In this document: positions 1 to 11,107 of the stretch, piece after piece
Numbering within the stretch: the first letter of the stretch is position 1
Layout of the letters: each line of letters opens with the position of its first letter
Made by a program: the position numbers and the translations under genes
Assembly (NCBI GenBank): GCA_000727475.1
Contig: KL647315.1
Location: forward strand, 1,390,826 to 1,454,825
Reading direction: 5' to 3'
Source: Sarcocystis neurona
Taxonomy: Eukaryota; Apicomplexa; Conoidasida; Eucoccidiorida; Sarcocystidae
Length of the DNA stretch: 64,000 bases
The notes under the pieces: generated by a model
What the model was told of the DNA's origin: nothing
What the model saw: the letters and a program-made list of their open reading frames with translations, nothing else
Database searches by the model: none

Positions 1-1444
1 CGTCGCTGCAGCAGCAGCAGCAGCTCTGCAAAAAACAGACGAGCCTCCCTCGCACGTCCTGCTGATATCACCAGCCGGCATTGTCACACGCTTCGTAGTC
101 GCTGATGCTGCTGCTGCTGCTGCAGAAGTCCCTGTTGCTGCTGCAGCTGCCGGTGCCAGCAGCAGCCGCTGTGCTGCGGTTCCTGTTGTGTCTCCTCGTC
201 CCCGGTAAACCGCCGCACGTGGAGCAACACCTTCCGCAGGTGGAAACACCGGTGCAGCAGCAGCAGCAACAGCGCCTTGGCCGTCTGCAGCTGCCAGAAA
301 CGCGCGAGGCGACGCAGGAGCAACTAGGGTAGCAACGTCCTCGCCGTGAGGAGCAGTCGTGTGCTGGTCTTCGATGAGGAGAAAGAGAGGCCTCAGGAAG
401 TTCAGCGGGCCGCCCAGCAACCTGCAAATGCAGCAGCAGCACGGGCGCGCACACAGACAGAAGAGAAAACGGAAGGCAAAAGATGCAACAGCAGCGCGAC
501 GCGAGGTACAGACGTGGCAGCAGCATCAGCAGCCAAAACAGGCAGACGTCGGAGCAGGAAAGACTATGCTCGCAGCAGTGAAAGAGACGCAGACACACGC
601 ATGCATGCCCCACAAATACAAAGCAGCAGCGCCCGGAGCAGCAACCACTGCTGCAACTGCAGCAGCAGGTGGAGCAGCACACGCGTGCGAACAGATGATG
701 CCGGTGATGCAGCAGATGAGAGAAGCAGCAGAAGAAAACAAACAACCTTGTCCTCTACAAGAAAATGAAGAGCATTCCCTGCCGGTGAGGTGGATGTGGA
801 ATGTCATCACGTTGCACTGCGCGGTTGCGGTGTACGTACACCAGAAACGCACGGCACGCATAGGACCCACTGCTGCACAGTGAGTCGCCACGAACACATT
901 ACACACAGACAGACAAGTCTTTGCCTGTTCTCTCTCTTTCTCTCGAAATATATACACACCGGTTGTCTTTTTTGGCTCTTATCTCCCTTTCTCTCTTCTT
1001 TGTCTCTCCACGTACACACAGGTACACGCACATGCATATCTATGTCACGTCGCAACACAAGAACCGCTGCAGCAGCAGCAGGCGACTGGCATTCGCAGCA
1101 GCAGCAGCAGCAAGGGCCCCGCGTTGGCAGCAGCAGCGGCAGCAGCAAGCAACACGCATTAGAAGCAGCAGAAGCAGGCCACTGGCATTAGCAGCTGCAG
1201 CAAGCGACCCGCATAGGCGGCAGCAGCAGCAGTAGGACCAAGCGGCCCGCATCAGCAGCAGCAGTGAGAGACTGGTCGCCAGGCTTCGCAACGCAGCCGC
1301 TGGTTCTCCTCGCTGCGACAAGTGGCTGGGCTTCCTTGACTTTCTCTAGTACCTGACAGGCTCTACACACATGCATCCAAATTCTCCTTCTGCCATTTTG
1401 CTGCCGTGGAGAAGTTTTTCATAGCCGCAGAATATGTGTGGGTC
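1..1444. other. Left edge, no resolved gene
   Basis: CAG/CTG-rich DNA with short frames on both strands. If midasin continues, its next minus-strand exons should be here, but I could not align any to the acidic region or MIDAS domain. A possible minus-strand acceptor (TTTTCTTGTAG) lies at 755. An exact GGTGTACGTACACC palindrome is at 829-842. The pyrimidine-rich block 950-1010 on the plus strand is not coding. Confidence 0.4.
829..842. repeat. GGTGTNNNNACACC palindrome, first of a dispersed family
   Basis: Exact copies start at 829, 2033, 10282, 10513, 10534, 11898, 12517, 29132, 29318, 32073, 32498, 55162 and 60998. The centre is usually ACGT or ACAT, but AGAG, CTAG, CTGT, ACAG, ACCT, ATGT and ATAT also occur. 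One-mismatch copies are at 10210, 10369, 24629, 44790, 45786 and 53153. They lie in exons, introns and intergenic DNA alike. Confidence 0.85.
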
Positions 1445-4400
1445 TTACGCTTCTACTGACAAGTGCTGCAGGACGAACTCGAGAGCGGTCTCTCGAGCCG
1501 TCTCTTGCTGCTGAGCTTCTGCTGTCTGTGCCCGTTCTTCGTCCGCTTCTCCCCAGATCGCTTCCCTTGCTGCTTGCTGCACAGCTGCTGCTTCTTCTTC
1601 TCGTGCGGGGTCCTGCTGCGGCGGGTGCTGCTCTTCCTGCTGCCGCTGCTGCTCGGGACGCAGCGATCGCACAACCGCCGCGACGTGCTGCGCAGCGTCA
1701 GCATGCAGCCCGAATGGCGCTGCTGCTCTGCATGCGTCTTGCTGCTCTCGACGCTGCTCCGCCGCCAGTCTGTGTAGCAGCTGCTGCAGCTGCTGCTCCT
1801 CCTGCTGCAGCAGACTCACAGCCGCGGCATGTGGGGTGAGTCCCGCCGCTTCCTCAGCTGTTCCGGCTGCGCTGCTGCCTTCTAACAGCACTTCTGTTAG
1901 ACACCACGCCGCAGCAGCCTCTTTCTTCTCCTCCACTTGATGGCGCATTTCCTCCTGCAGCAGCGCCACCTGCTGCTGCTGCTGCTCCACCGCCTGCGCG
2001 TCGGCTGTCGCTCTCATGCACGCGGTCGTCACGGTGTACGTACACCAGAGACCCAGCAGAACCCAGAGCACCCCCTGCCAGGCGCCGCAGCAGCACGCCT
2101 GCTGCAGCAGCAGTCCCGCACCAGCGGGAGCGGACAGACGGCAGTCCGTCTCACGGAACAGCTGCAGCTGCTGCTGCTCTACCACCTCTGCCAGCAGAAA
2201 AGCCGCCGCGCACGCACAGCGAGCCGCGCCTTCTTCTACTATTCTCTGCTGCTGCTGTTGTTTACAGCGTCTTCGTTCGTCTGTCGCTGCTTTCTGTGCA
2301 CCAGGAGTCCCACTCGCATGCAGGTTCCACGCAAACTTCTTCTCTGCTGCTCCTCCACCGGACGACCCCCATCCTGCTCGTGCGGCAGCAGCAGCAGCAT
2401 CTGCTGCGTCCTTCCGCCAAGTCGAAGAAGAAGCAGCAGCAGCCTCTGCGTGTGCCGCTCGCCCAAAGCGGCGGATGCAGTCGACCGCGAATGCAAACTG
2501 CTGCAGCACGGTCCGCCCCACACCTGCTGTCGCAGCTGGCGTTTTCTCGTGCTGCAATGCAGGCGACTCTGCTGCTGCTGCTTCTGCCTCCTGCTGCTGC
2601 AGCAGCCACTGCTGCAGCCACACAGCAGCTGCCGCTGCCTCCTCTCCGGCGCAACCTCTCGCCGCCGCGTCTGCCGCCGCACCAGCAGCAGCAACCTCAC
2701 AGCTGCGACTCCACGCAGCAGCCAAACAACCAGATGAGATCCCTCCACGCTGTTTTTGCTGTGGGGATGCCAGGGCCGAGAACAACGCGAGAAGATTCAC
2801 CCAGGACGTTGTCACAGCAGCAGCTGCTTCCACGGCCGCTGCTGCTGCTGTTCGATCTTCCTGTTTGGCTGCTGCCCCCCCCATTCCTGCACCAGCCTGT
2901 AACCGCGTGCCTCCCACTCCGGCGGCCGCAGCAGCAGGTATGCCGAGAGAGCGTCTCAGGCTGCTGCTGCGCAGCAACAGCTGCTGCTGCTGCCTCTGCT
3001 CATGCCGGGAGTTGGCCTGCAGCAGCAGCAGCTGGCGCAGGCGCAGCGCAGCAACAGAAAGATCAAAGCCGGAAGCGACAGTCGCCTGCTGCAGCACGGC
3101 GCTGCAGCCAGCAATCGTGTAGGCCGTTCCATAAGAGGAGCCACTTAGGAGAGCAGCAGCAGCAGATGTAAACGGCGGTACGTTATCCCCTCTTCCCGTT
3201 GCTGCTGTTGGTGCTGCTCCTTTTCCTCCTCCCCAGAAAGACGCAGCAAACGCGAAGCCCAGCGAGACCGGGCGAGTAATCAGCTGCTGCTGCTGCAGCG
3301 TGTGCCTGCACTGCTGTTGTTGCTGCGTGCGGCGCTGCAGAGCAAACGAAGGCAGGAGCACATCCCCTCCTGCAGCAGCAGCTAGCGCAAACACCCGGGA
3401 AAGCGGAAGAACCCCACATGTAGCGAGCAGCTGCTGCTGCTGCAGCAGTGATCTCACGTTTGCTGCATCTGCAGCCCGTTGTTCCTCCTGCTGCTGCTGC
3501 TGCTGCTGTCGGCTGCATGCGGGCGGTGCTGCAGCACCGACGAAGAAAGAAGACGTCGCGCGCAAATACGAAGATGCGCCGTCCAGCACGTCGAACAGCA
3601 ACTCGAAAAACAGGCGCTGCCGCTCTTCCATCGCCTGTTGCTGCTTCTTCTCTTCCTCTTCCTGCTCCTGCTGTTGTTGCTCGCCACCTTGCTGCTGCTG
3701 CTCAGGCGAACAAGACACGGCCCCGCCTCGATGCCGCCTAGGTAGACCACGCGAATCGATGATCGTTGATTTCTCATGGTTGCTGCTGCTGCTGTGTCTC
3801 TGAACTCCCCCTGCTGCTGCGGTCGTCGCCGGCGTCGCACGTAGACTCTCAAGACGCCACGTAGCAGCCAGGACCGCCCCGGCAGCTCCGACGCCAGTAA
3901 CAACCGGCAGCAGTTGCTGCTGCGCAAAGGTGTCTTCGTCCGGCAGCACTTTGCATGCGGCCGCGTCGAAAAAAACGGCAGTCCGCTCAACCAGTTTCAA
4001 CAAGCTGCATGCGTACGCCCTTGCCACTTCTTCGCTCTCCCACTCACGCTGATGCTTTTTCGCTGGTGCTGCTGCTGCTCCTGCTGCTGTCGCACCACCG
4101 CGTTCCGGCTGTTGCTGCCGCTGCTGTTCTTCGCTCTCCTCCGTCCCTCTCTGCTTCTCCCCCTCCTCCTCACGAGCAGCAGCAAGTGCTGCAGCCGCAG
4201 CGCAGTGTCTCTCTCGCCCTGCACCCAGGCAGCTGCCTGCTGCAGCGATAGCGGCGCATGCACCCCACACACGCGTGAAGAGAAGCGCGGCAGCAAACCC
4301 GCGCTGCAGCAACTGCAGGTGCAGCAGAAGACCGTCCGTCGCCTCTCCTGTTCCACCCACAGCAGCGGCTTGCTGCTGCATGTCTGCCTGCCGGCTGCTC

Positions 4401-7400
4401 TCTGGCGCTTCGGTGGAACACCTGCCCAGCCGAAGAAGCAGCAGGCGTCGCACGACTGCATCCCGAGCAGCAGCTCGTCTCGAAACAGACGCAGCAGCAC
4501 CGGCAACCGGTGCAGCAGGAGGAGCAGCAGCAAATTTGACCGGAAGCAGCACGCGCAGCAGCTGCAGTTCAACATCTTGTGCTTGCTGTTGCTCTCCACC
4601 AGCAGAAAGAACCATCGCCACACGTAGCAGAGCGGCAATCACGCCCGCATGCGTTTTCAAATTTGAAGCGGCGGCCAGAGGCAGGGCAACAACGGCGATT
4701 TGTCCTTTGCTCGAGGAGCTGCTGCTGCTGCAAGCCGCTTGCTGCTGCGGCAGCAGATCAAAGAGATTGTTGAAGAATCGATCAAGAATCGAGGAAGTAC
4801 CGCCGCTTCGCCCACCACGCATCTCCCACGCAACAAGCGCATGCTGCTTCTCCTGCTTCTCGTCTGCCACTAGCCTTCCGTCTTGCATCTGCTGCTGCAG
4901 TTGCTGTTGCCCTTGTTGCAGCAGCTGCCCCCGCCTGCGCTCGCGCTGTGTCCCTCTCGTTCTCTGCGGCTGCTGCAACTCCTGCTGCTGCGCAAAGTCC
5001 TGCGGACGCAGCTGCGCGGGCCGCAGCAGCAGCACCGGCGGGCTGCCGAGAACCTGGTGCTGCAGAAGCACGTCGATCAAGCGAGCTGTCAACGAGGGAG
5101 CTGTTTCTTCTTGCTGTATGCAGCAAAAACTACTTTCCACACAACAGCAGGTGCTCCTGCTCGCTCTTACTGTCCCCTGTTCACCGCCGTTGCTGCCGCT
5201 GCTGCTCCACCTCCCGTGCAGCGCATGCAGACTCGTCCTGCCGCTGTCCACAAACACCCGTTTTGCTGTTGATTCTAGACGGCTGCTGCTACTCCTTGGC
5301 TGTTCGAGCAGATGCTGCTGCTCTTCCGGGAGGGGGTCGTCGTCGTCTCCTGCTGCTGGCGAGACAGCATACATCGGCCCAAGGTGGGAGAGCCCTGCAG
5401 CGGCAAGGACTTGTTCAGTTGCAGTCAGCTCGCCGCGGGCCTGTTGCTTGAGAAGAAGACGAAGTTGCTGATGGAAGTGCTGCAGCAGCAACGCCGCCTT
5501 CCATCCCTTTGCATTCCACCACATGCGACACTGCTGCGACAATTCATAAACGCAGGTCTCTGCGAGTTCTCCCTTTCCTGCTGCTGCTGACTCTCCTACG
5601 TTTCCGCGTTGATATGCGTCCTGCTCTTCTTCTTCTCCCTCTTGCTGCTGCTGCTGAACGAGCCACACACATGCAGGCGCGAGCAGCTCGTCCGGCTGCG
5701 ACGCGAGCTGCAGCAGCCGCTTGTGCAGGTGCAGCGCTGTCAGCAAGTGACTCACCGCCGCTGCTACTGCTGCTCCTCTTGCTGTTGCTGCTTCTGCTGC
5801 TCCCGCTGCTCTTGCTGCAGGAGGTTCTTCTTCTGGACTCTGTCGCTTCCCTCGCAGAGCGGCAGGAGCGGCGTGGGGCCCGTACAGCGTCTCGGTTTCT
5901 CGCAGCAGCTGCTCGCACGTGTGCAGGAGCAGCAGGTGCCCCGAGCCAAGCGCAGCAGGTGCTGTGCCCAGCAGCAGCTGCAGCAGCTGCTCGCAGTCAC
6001 TCTCTTCCACCCCTGCGGCTGCTGACTGTTGCCCCAGCGGCGCAGCAGCAACGGCAGCTGCCCTACTGCGGCGGCAATATATCGCAGATAGAAGCAGCAG
6101 CGACGGAGCTGCCGACAGGAAACAACCGCGAGCCACACGAGAGTAGTCGCGTGCAACAATGTCTTCCCTGCCTACATGCATTGCAAAACGCTGCACGGCG
6201 TCCTCAGTCTTTTGCTGCTGCTCTTCCTGCTGCCCCCGTTCTCCCTGCTGCCGCTGCTGCTGTTGCTGCCCCTGCTGCTGACCGAAGAGCTGCACCGGCG
6301 TGGTAGCTGGATCAGCGTTGTCGCCGGCAGGGCGGGCGTCAGCGGCATCACAAGCAGCAGCAGCAGCCGGGACGAGCTGCAGTGCCAGCAGGCGGCCAGG
6401 AAGCAGCAGAGATTCCACAATCGCTTCTGTGAGTCGTGCGACGTTGCGCAGCAGCTGCAGTGCTGCAACAGCCGGGTAACTTCCCTCTCCCCCCCACACC
6501 GGCGTCGCAGCAGCAGCAGTTTCATCCGCACTACGGCCTCGGGAGCAGGAATGGGTAGAAAGCTGGCTGGGGGAGAGTGCAAAAGGCGCGGAAGAAGACG
6601 CAACGCTTGAAGCAGCAGCAGCGCTACGACCCCACACGTGGACGACTTTTCCCCCCGGAGGTCTTCCTCCGCGGCGCTGCTGCCCCCAGGCGTGCGGAGT
6701 TCCCTCTCCTGTGCATGCGTCCGGTGATGCCGCCGACGCTGCTGCTGCTGCTGCTGCCGAATCGCCGCCAACGCTGCTCAGAAGCTTCAAGCACAGCAGC
6801 AGCGGCGGGTAACTATCCGCCCCCGCAGCAAGCCGAGAGCGTCTCACACCGCGCAGGAAAATCTTCGAGCTGCTGCTGATGCTCGGGTTCGCTGCAGCAG
6901 CGGCGGCAATAACAGCAGCGTCTTCTTCAACGCATCGCCGCAGCAGCGCTACCACCTCAAACGCATGCAGAACAAGCGACGCATGCTGCGCGAGTGCGGC
7001 TGCTGCTTCTCGGCAGTAATGACTCAGCAGCGACCCAGCCCCACCCACTTCGAAAACTGCTGCTGCCTCCTCGCCTGCTCCTGCCCCCCGGCTGAGACGG
7101 CTTTCCACTGCTTCTGCTCGAGCTGCTGCTGCTCGACTTCCTACTGCTTCTGCATGCGTTGCCGCTGCAGACGCTTCGTCGTCGGATCTTCTCGGTGACA
7201 CTACGCCCACATCGTCTGCTGAACAGCTGCTGCTGCTTCTGCTGCTTCGTCTGCGGGGACAGTCCCGTGGCAGATCGTTGCCGCGGCTGCTGCTTGCCTC
7301 GACCGCTGCGGCGACAGCGTTCAGGAAGGCGAGGCGGTCGTAGAATTCGCCTCCAGCAGCTGTGTGTAATACATATACCTGTAGGGCGTGCATCGCTGAC

Positions 7401-10400
7401 TGCAGCACTTGTAGAACTTCTGCTACTCTGTTGCAGCAGCGCATGCATGCCTTCTTCTCCAGAAGAGAGAGAAACGCACCAGCAAACGTAGCTGCTCCCG
7501 ATTTACTCAGCGTCGCTGCGTTGTCTCCCGGTTCCGCTGCTGCTGCTGCTGCTCCTGCTGCTGCTGCTCCTGCTGCTGCTTCTTCTCCCCCTCGTTCCGC
7601 GGGTTCTGCTGATGCGTCACGCCTGCGGAGCAGCCACGCTGCTGAGAGCGAGAAGATCGCGAAGAACGTCCCTTCGTATCGCAGCTGGGCAGCAGCAGAG
7701 CACCCGCTGCTGCTGCAGGAGCCACCCCCCCCTGCACGCCACGTGACTGCTGCTGCAGAGGAACCGAAGCATCTGCTGCAGCAGCAGCTTCCCACTGCCC
7801 TCCGCAGCTGACTGCAGCACTCCGCGCAGCAATTCGTTCTTCAGTGCAACCAACGAAGACAATGTCTGCTGCTGCTGTTGCTGCTGCTCCTCCTCCTGAT
7901 TCCCCTGGCGCCGCTGCTGCTGTTCCTCCTCCTTTTCCGCGCCGTCAGCTTGCTTCTCGTCGCGTCCCTGTTGCTGCTGCAGCACCCGCGGCAGGGCCTT
8001 CGCTCCCTGCCGCCGGTCCTGTCCCTGCTCTGCAAACCAGCAGCGCGTCGCCGCATGTAGTCCGCAGAGCAGCAGCAGCTGCAGCGGCGCGGTGCGTGGC
8101 GCCACACGGCTACACCGCCAAAAAAACGATGCTACGAATTCTTCAATATCGACAGCGGCCGCAGCCGGCGGTCGCTGCACACCTTCGTCCTGTGAAGCAG
8201 CAGCAGCAGCACGCGAGGCAGCAGACGAAGCGGAACAGAAATACGTGGACATCCATCCCTGCATGTACGTCCAGCTGAACTCAGCAGCGGTGACTCCTGC
8301 CGCTGTTGCTGACGCCTCTGCTGCCAGCTGCGCGCAAACGTCGAACAGCTGTGCGAAGCCTCGGTTCAACAGCAACTCCGCAGCTTGTCTCCTCTCTTTT
8401 CCCCTCTCACAACGCCTCCCTGCCGCTCTTCCTGCTCCTGCTGCTCCTCCTGCTGCCCCGTGTTTCTCGAGTCTCTGCATGAGGCGATCGGTGACGCCGT
8501 CAGCAACTGTTGCTGCTGCTGCTGCTGCTCCTTCTCCTCCTTGTCCTCCTCCGCCTGCTCTGGCCTCTGGACTGCTACTTGCAGCAGCTGCACCTCTGCG
8601 AGCAGCAGCAGCAGTGCAGCAGCTGTGGAAGCGCTGCAGCAGACGAGAACTGGCACCCACGTGCAGCAGGAACTGCAGCAGCACGTAGCTGCTGGCGAAC
8701 AAAGACGCAACAGCAAAAGCTCCCCACTTGAGTCCCGCCGAGCAGCACTCCGCTGCAGCTAGCCGCACTGCGTCCACATAAAGAGAAAACGATGCGCCAA
8801 GCCACTGCTGCAGCATCTCCATCTCTTCCACGTACGCGGCCTGCTCCTGCGGCGTTGGCTGCTGCTGCTGCAGCTGCGACAGGGGCTCCTGCTCTCTCTG
8901 TCGCATCTGCTGCGATTGCTGCAGCAGCAGCTGTTGTGACCATTCGAAGAAGCTAGCCATGACCTCGAGGAAAGCGAAGGCGTCCTCGACCGCAGCGGCA
9001 GCGGTGGCAGCATCTGCTGATCTGCTGCTACCTCCCCCTCCTCCTCCTTCTGCGTTAAGAAGTCGTCGCAGTAGCGTCCTCGCCCAGCGAGAGAAATGCT
9101 CTTCAGCCGCGGCTCGCCTACTGAACACGACTGCTGCCACGGCTGCAGTAGCAGCAGCGCTGCTCTGCCTGCGGGAGAGTCTGCCAAGGACTACGCCGGG
9201 TTTAACAACTTGACGCGTGGGAGGCCACTGCTGCTGTGTCTGCCTCGTCTGCGGCTGCTGCTGCGTCTCACGCTGCTCAGGCCCATCTTTCATCTCGACG
9301 TCCTCGCTTCCCGACGAGCACGACGTTCTTCTGATCGCTGCTGCTGCTGCTGTCGCGTCTTCTTTAGTTCCTCCTCCTCCTCCTGCATCCCACAAGTGGG
9401 AGCATCGGCTTGCGGCCAGTGGCGCAGCAGCTGCTGCCGGCTGCTTCCCCGACCACTCCGACGGCAGCAACGCGCGTAGGCTCATCTGCCGTAGAACAAG
9501 AGCAACCTCCTGCAGCATGTCCGTTGCTGCTCTTTCTCCCCGCTTTGTTGCTGCCGCCTCTGCTGCTACTGTTGCTGCACCTGGTCGCTCCGCTGCTGCC
9601 GGATGTGGACGCAGGGACGGGTGTGTGACGCGTTCAGCAGCCGCAGCGGACGCAGCAGCAGCGCTCGCATAAGACGAAGACGTAGAAGAGCAGCAGGCAG
9701 CACGACTGCTGCATCCGGAGAGAAAGCCTGCAGCAGGCGGAGAGACAAAGAGTTCGAAGCAGCGGTTGCGGAGCGCTGAAGACAGACCGTCGACGCGCAA
9801 GGCTTCTGCTGTTAATATGAGACGAAACCGTTGGTGTGGACGAATTCTGCGGGGCTGGCCTGCTTCCGTCAGCAGCAGTTCTCCGCTCTGGCATTTGCTG
9901 CTGCTGCTGCCGGGGTGCTCTCGCTCGAGCAGGCCGTTGAGGCGGTCAAGCACCGCAGAGGGACACGCATGCGCGTCTCGTAGCAGCAGCCAGCCGCCCT
10001 GCGTCAGCGCATGCAGCAGCGGACTGTCTATCCAGGTGAAGCGGAACTTTGTCCCAGATTTCTCTGCTTGGGTAGTCTGCAGCAGGCGAGTGACGGCCGC
10101 AGCGACTCGCCGGCGAAGCCTCCTGAGTCGCTTCATACAGCGCCCGACGCATGCAGAAACTTCTTGGAGCGCCGTGTGGGGCGAGCAGCACTCTGCGCCG
10201 CCGCAGTCCAGTGTAAGTACACCGCAGTCACGCGTACGTACACATGCACCAAGCTCGCGCATGTCCGAGTCGAGTGTCGGAGGTGTACGTACACCAGCCA
10301 GCACTGACTGGCCACTGGACGGCGGTTTCTGGTGTGAATCCGACAGGCGGGCGCCATTCCTCAAGTCCGGTGTACGTACACTGCGCTCCGCTGTCGAGAG

Positions 10401-11107
10401 GATGCCAACGTGGGATGTCTGACCCCTTGCGTCCGTTGAGCCAACACATCTGCCTGCTGCAGGGTCTCTTGAAAACTTAGAAGACCCCTCCCTGGCGAAT
10501 GCACCCGCGGGGGGTGTACATACACCGCAGTCGGGTGTCTGTACACCACCACCATCCCCAATCCGGCGTGTACGTCCATCCGACGGCTGCTCAAAAAGAA
10601 CAGCAGCAGAGACAGATGCTGTGACTGTCGTGAAGAACGCTGCTTCCACAGCTCCCAGTAGAGAGGCCAACTGCCGCAACTCCTGGGCCTGCAGCTCGCT
10701 GCTGCTGCTGCCCGCTGCCGGAGCAGATGCCGGCGCGGCACCACGGGCAGCTCCAGCAGCAGCAGCTTCGGCAGCAGGACAGTCTGCAGCTGCGCGCGCC
10801 ACCCCACACGCCGCAAGAAGAGCTCGTGCAGGCGCGAGCAACTGGGTATGGGCGCTCCTGCTGCTGCTGCTGTCGGACTGGCGCTCGGTGCTGCTGCCAG
10901 AGAGAGACACCTCGAGGTGAAGCAGCTGCAGCAGCCAGTTGCACAGCATCGCGCTTTCTTTCCAGAGGGCCGTCGTATCTGCTGCTGCTGTGTCCATCTG
11001 TTGATACGAGCCGAACAAATCTGACGTGTCTGCAGCAGCAGAGAGGCGCATTTCGAAGAGCGGCGTCCGCGTCGCAGCAGCTAGCCACCGCACGACACTG
11101 CTCCGAC
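1445..11107 (-). CDS. MDN1: Midasin exon: rest of AAA6 and long linker
   Basis: Opens (acceptor CGCATGCAG at 11108) with RSSVVRWLAAATRTPLFEMR, then SAAADTSDLFGSYQQMD, matching the human AAA6 MNSAMDTTELLGGFEQVD block. FTWIDSPLLHALTQGGWLLL, RDAHACPSAVLDRLNGLLER and SSALRNRCFELFVSPP follow (10.06-9.74 kb); the Walker B position is degenerate (LRDAH). From about 9.7 kb to 1.45 kb the frame is linker: helical, Ala/Gln/Ser-rich, without recognisable motifs. The frame shifts once at an eight-C run (7725-7732). Upstream it would stop at 7617; downstream it is open to 1445. A one-base homopolymer error explains this more simply than an intron. The junction at the stop (1445) probably hides another donor. 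Confidence 0.75.

Noticed and set aside
1438..9672. Many plus-strand frames opposite the midasin linker
   Set aside because: Cys/Leu/Ala-rich shadows of the minus-strand CAG-coded Gln/Ser/Ala exon.
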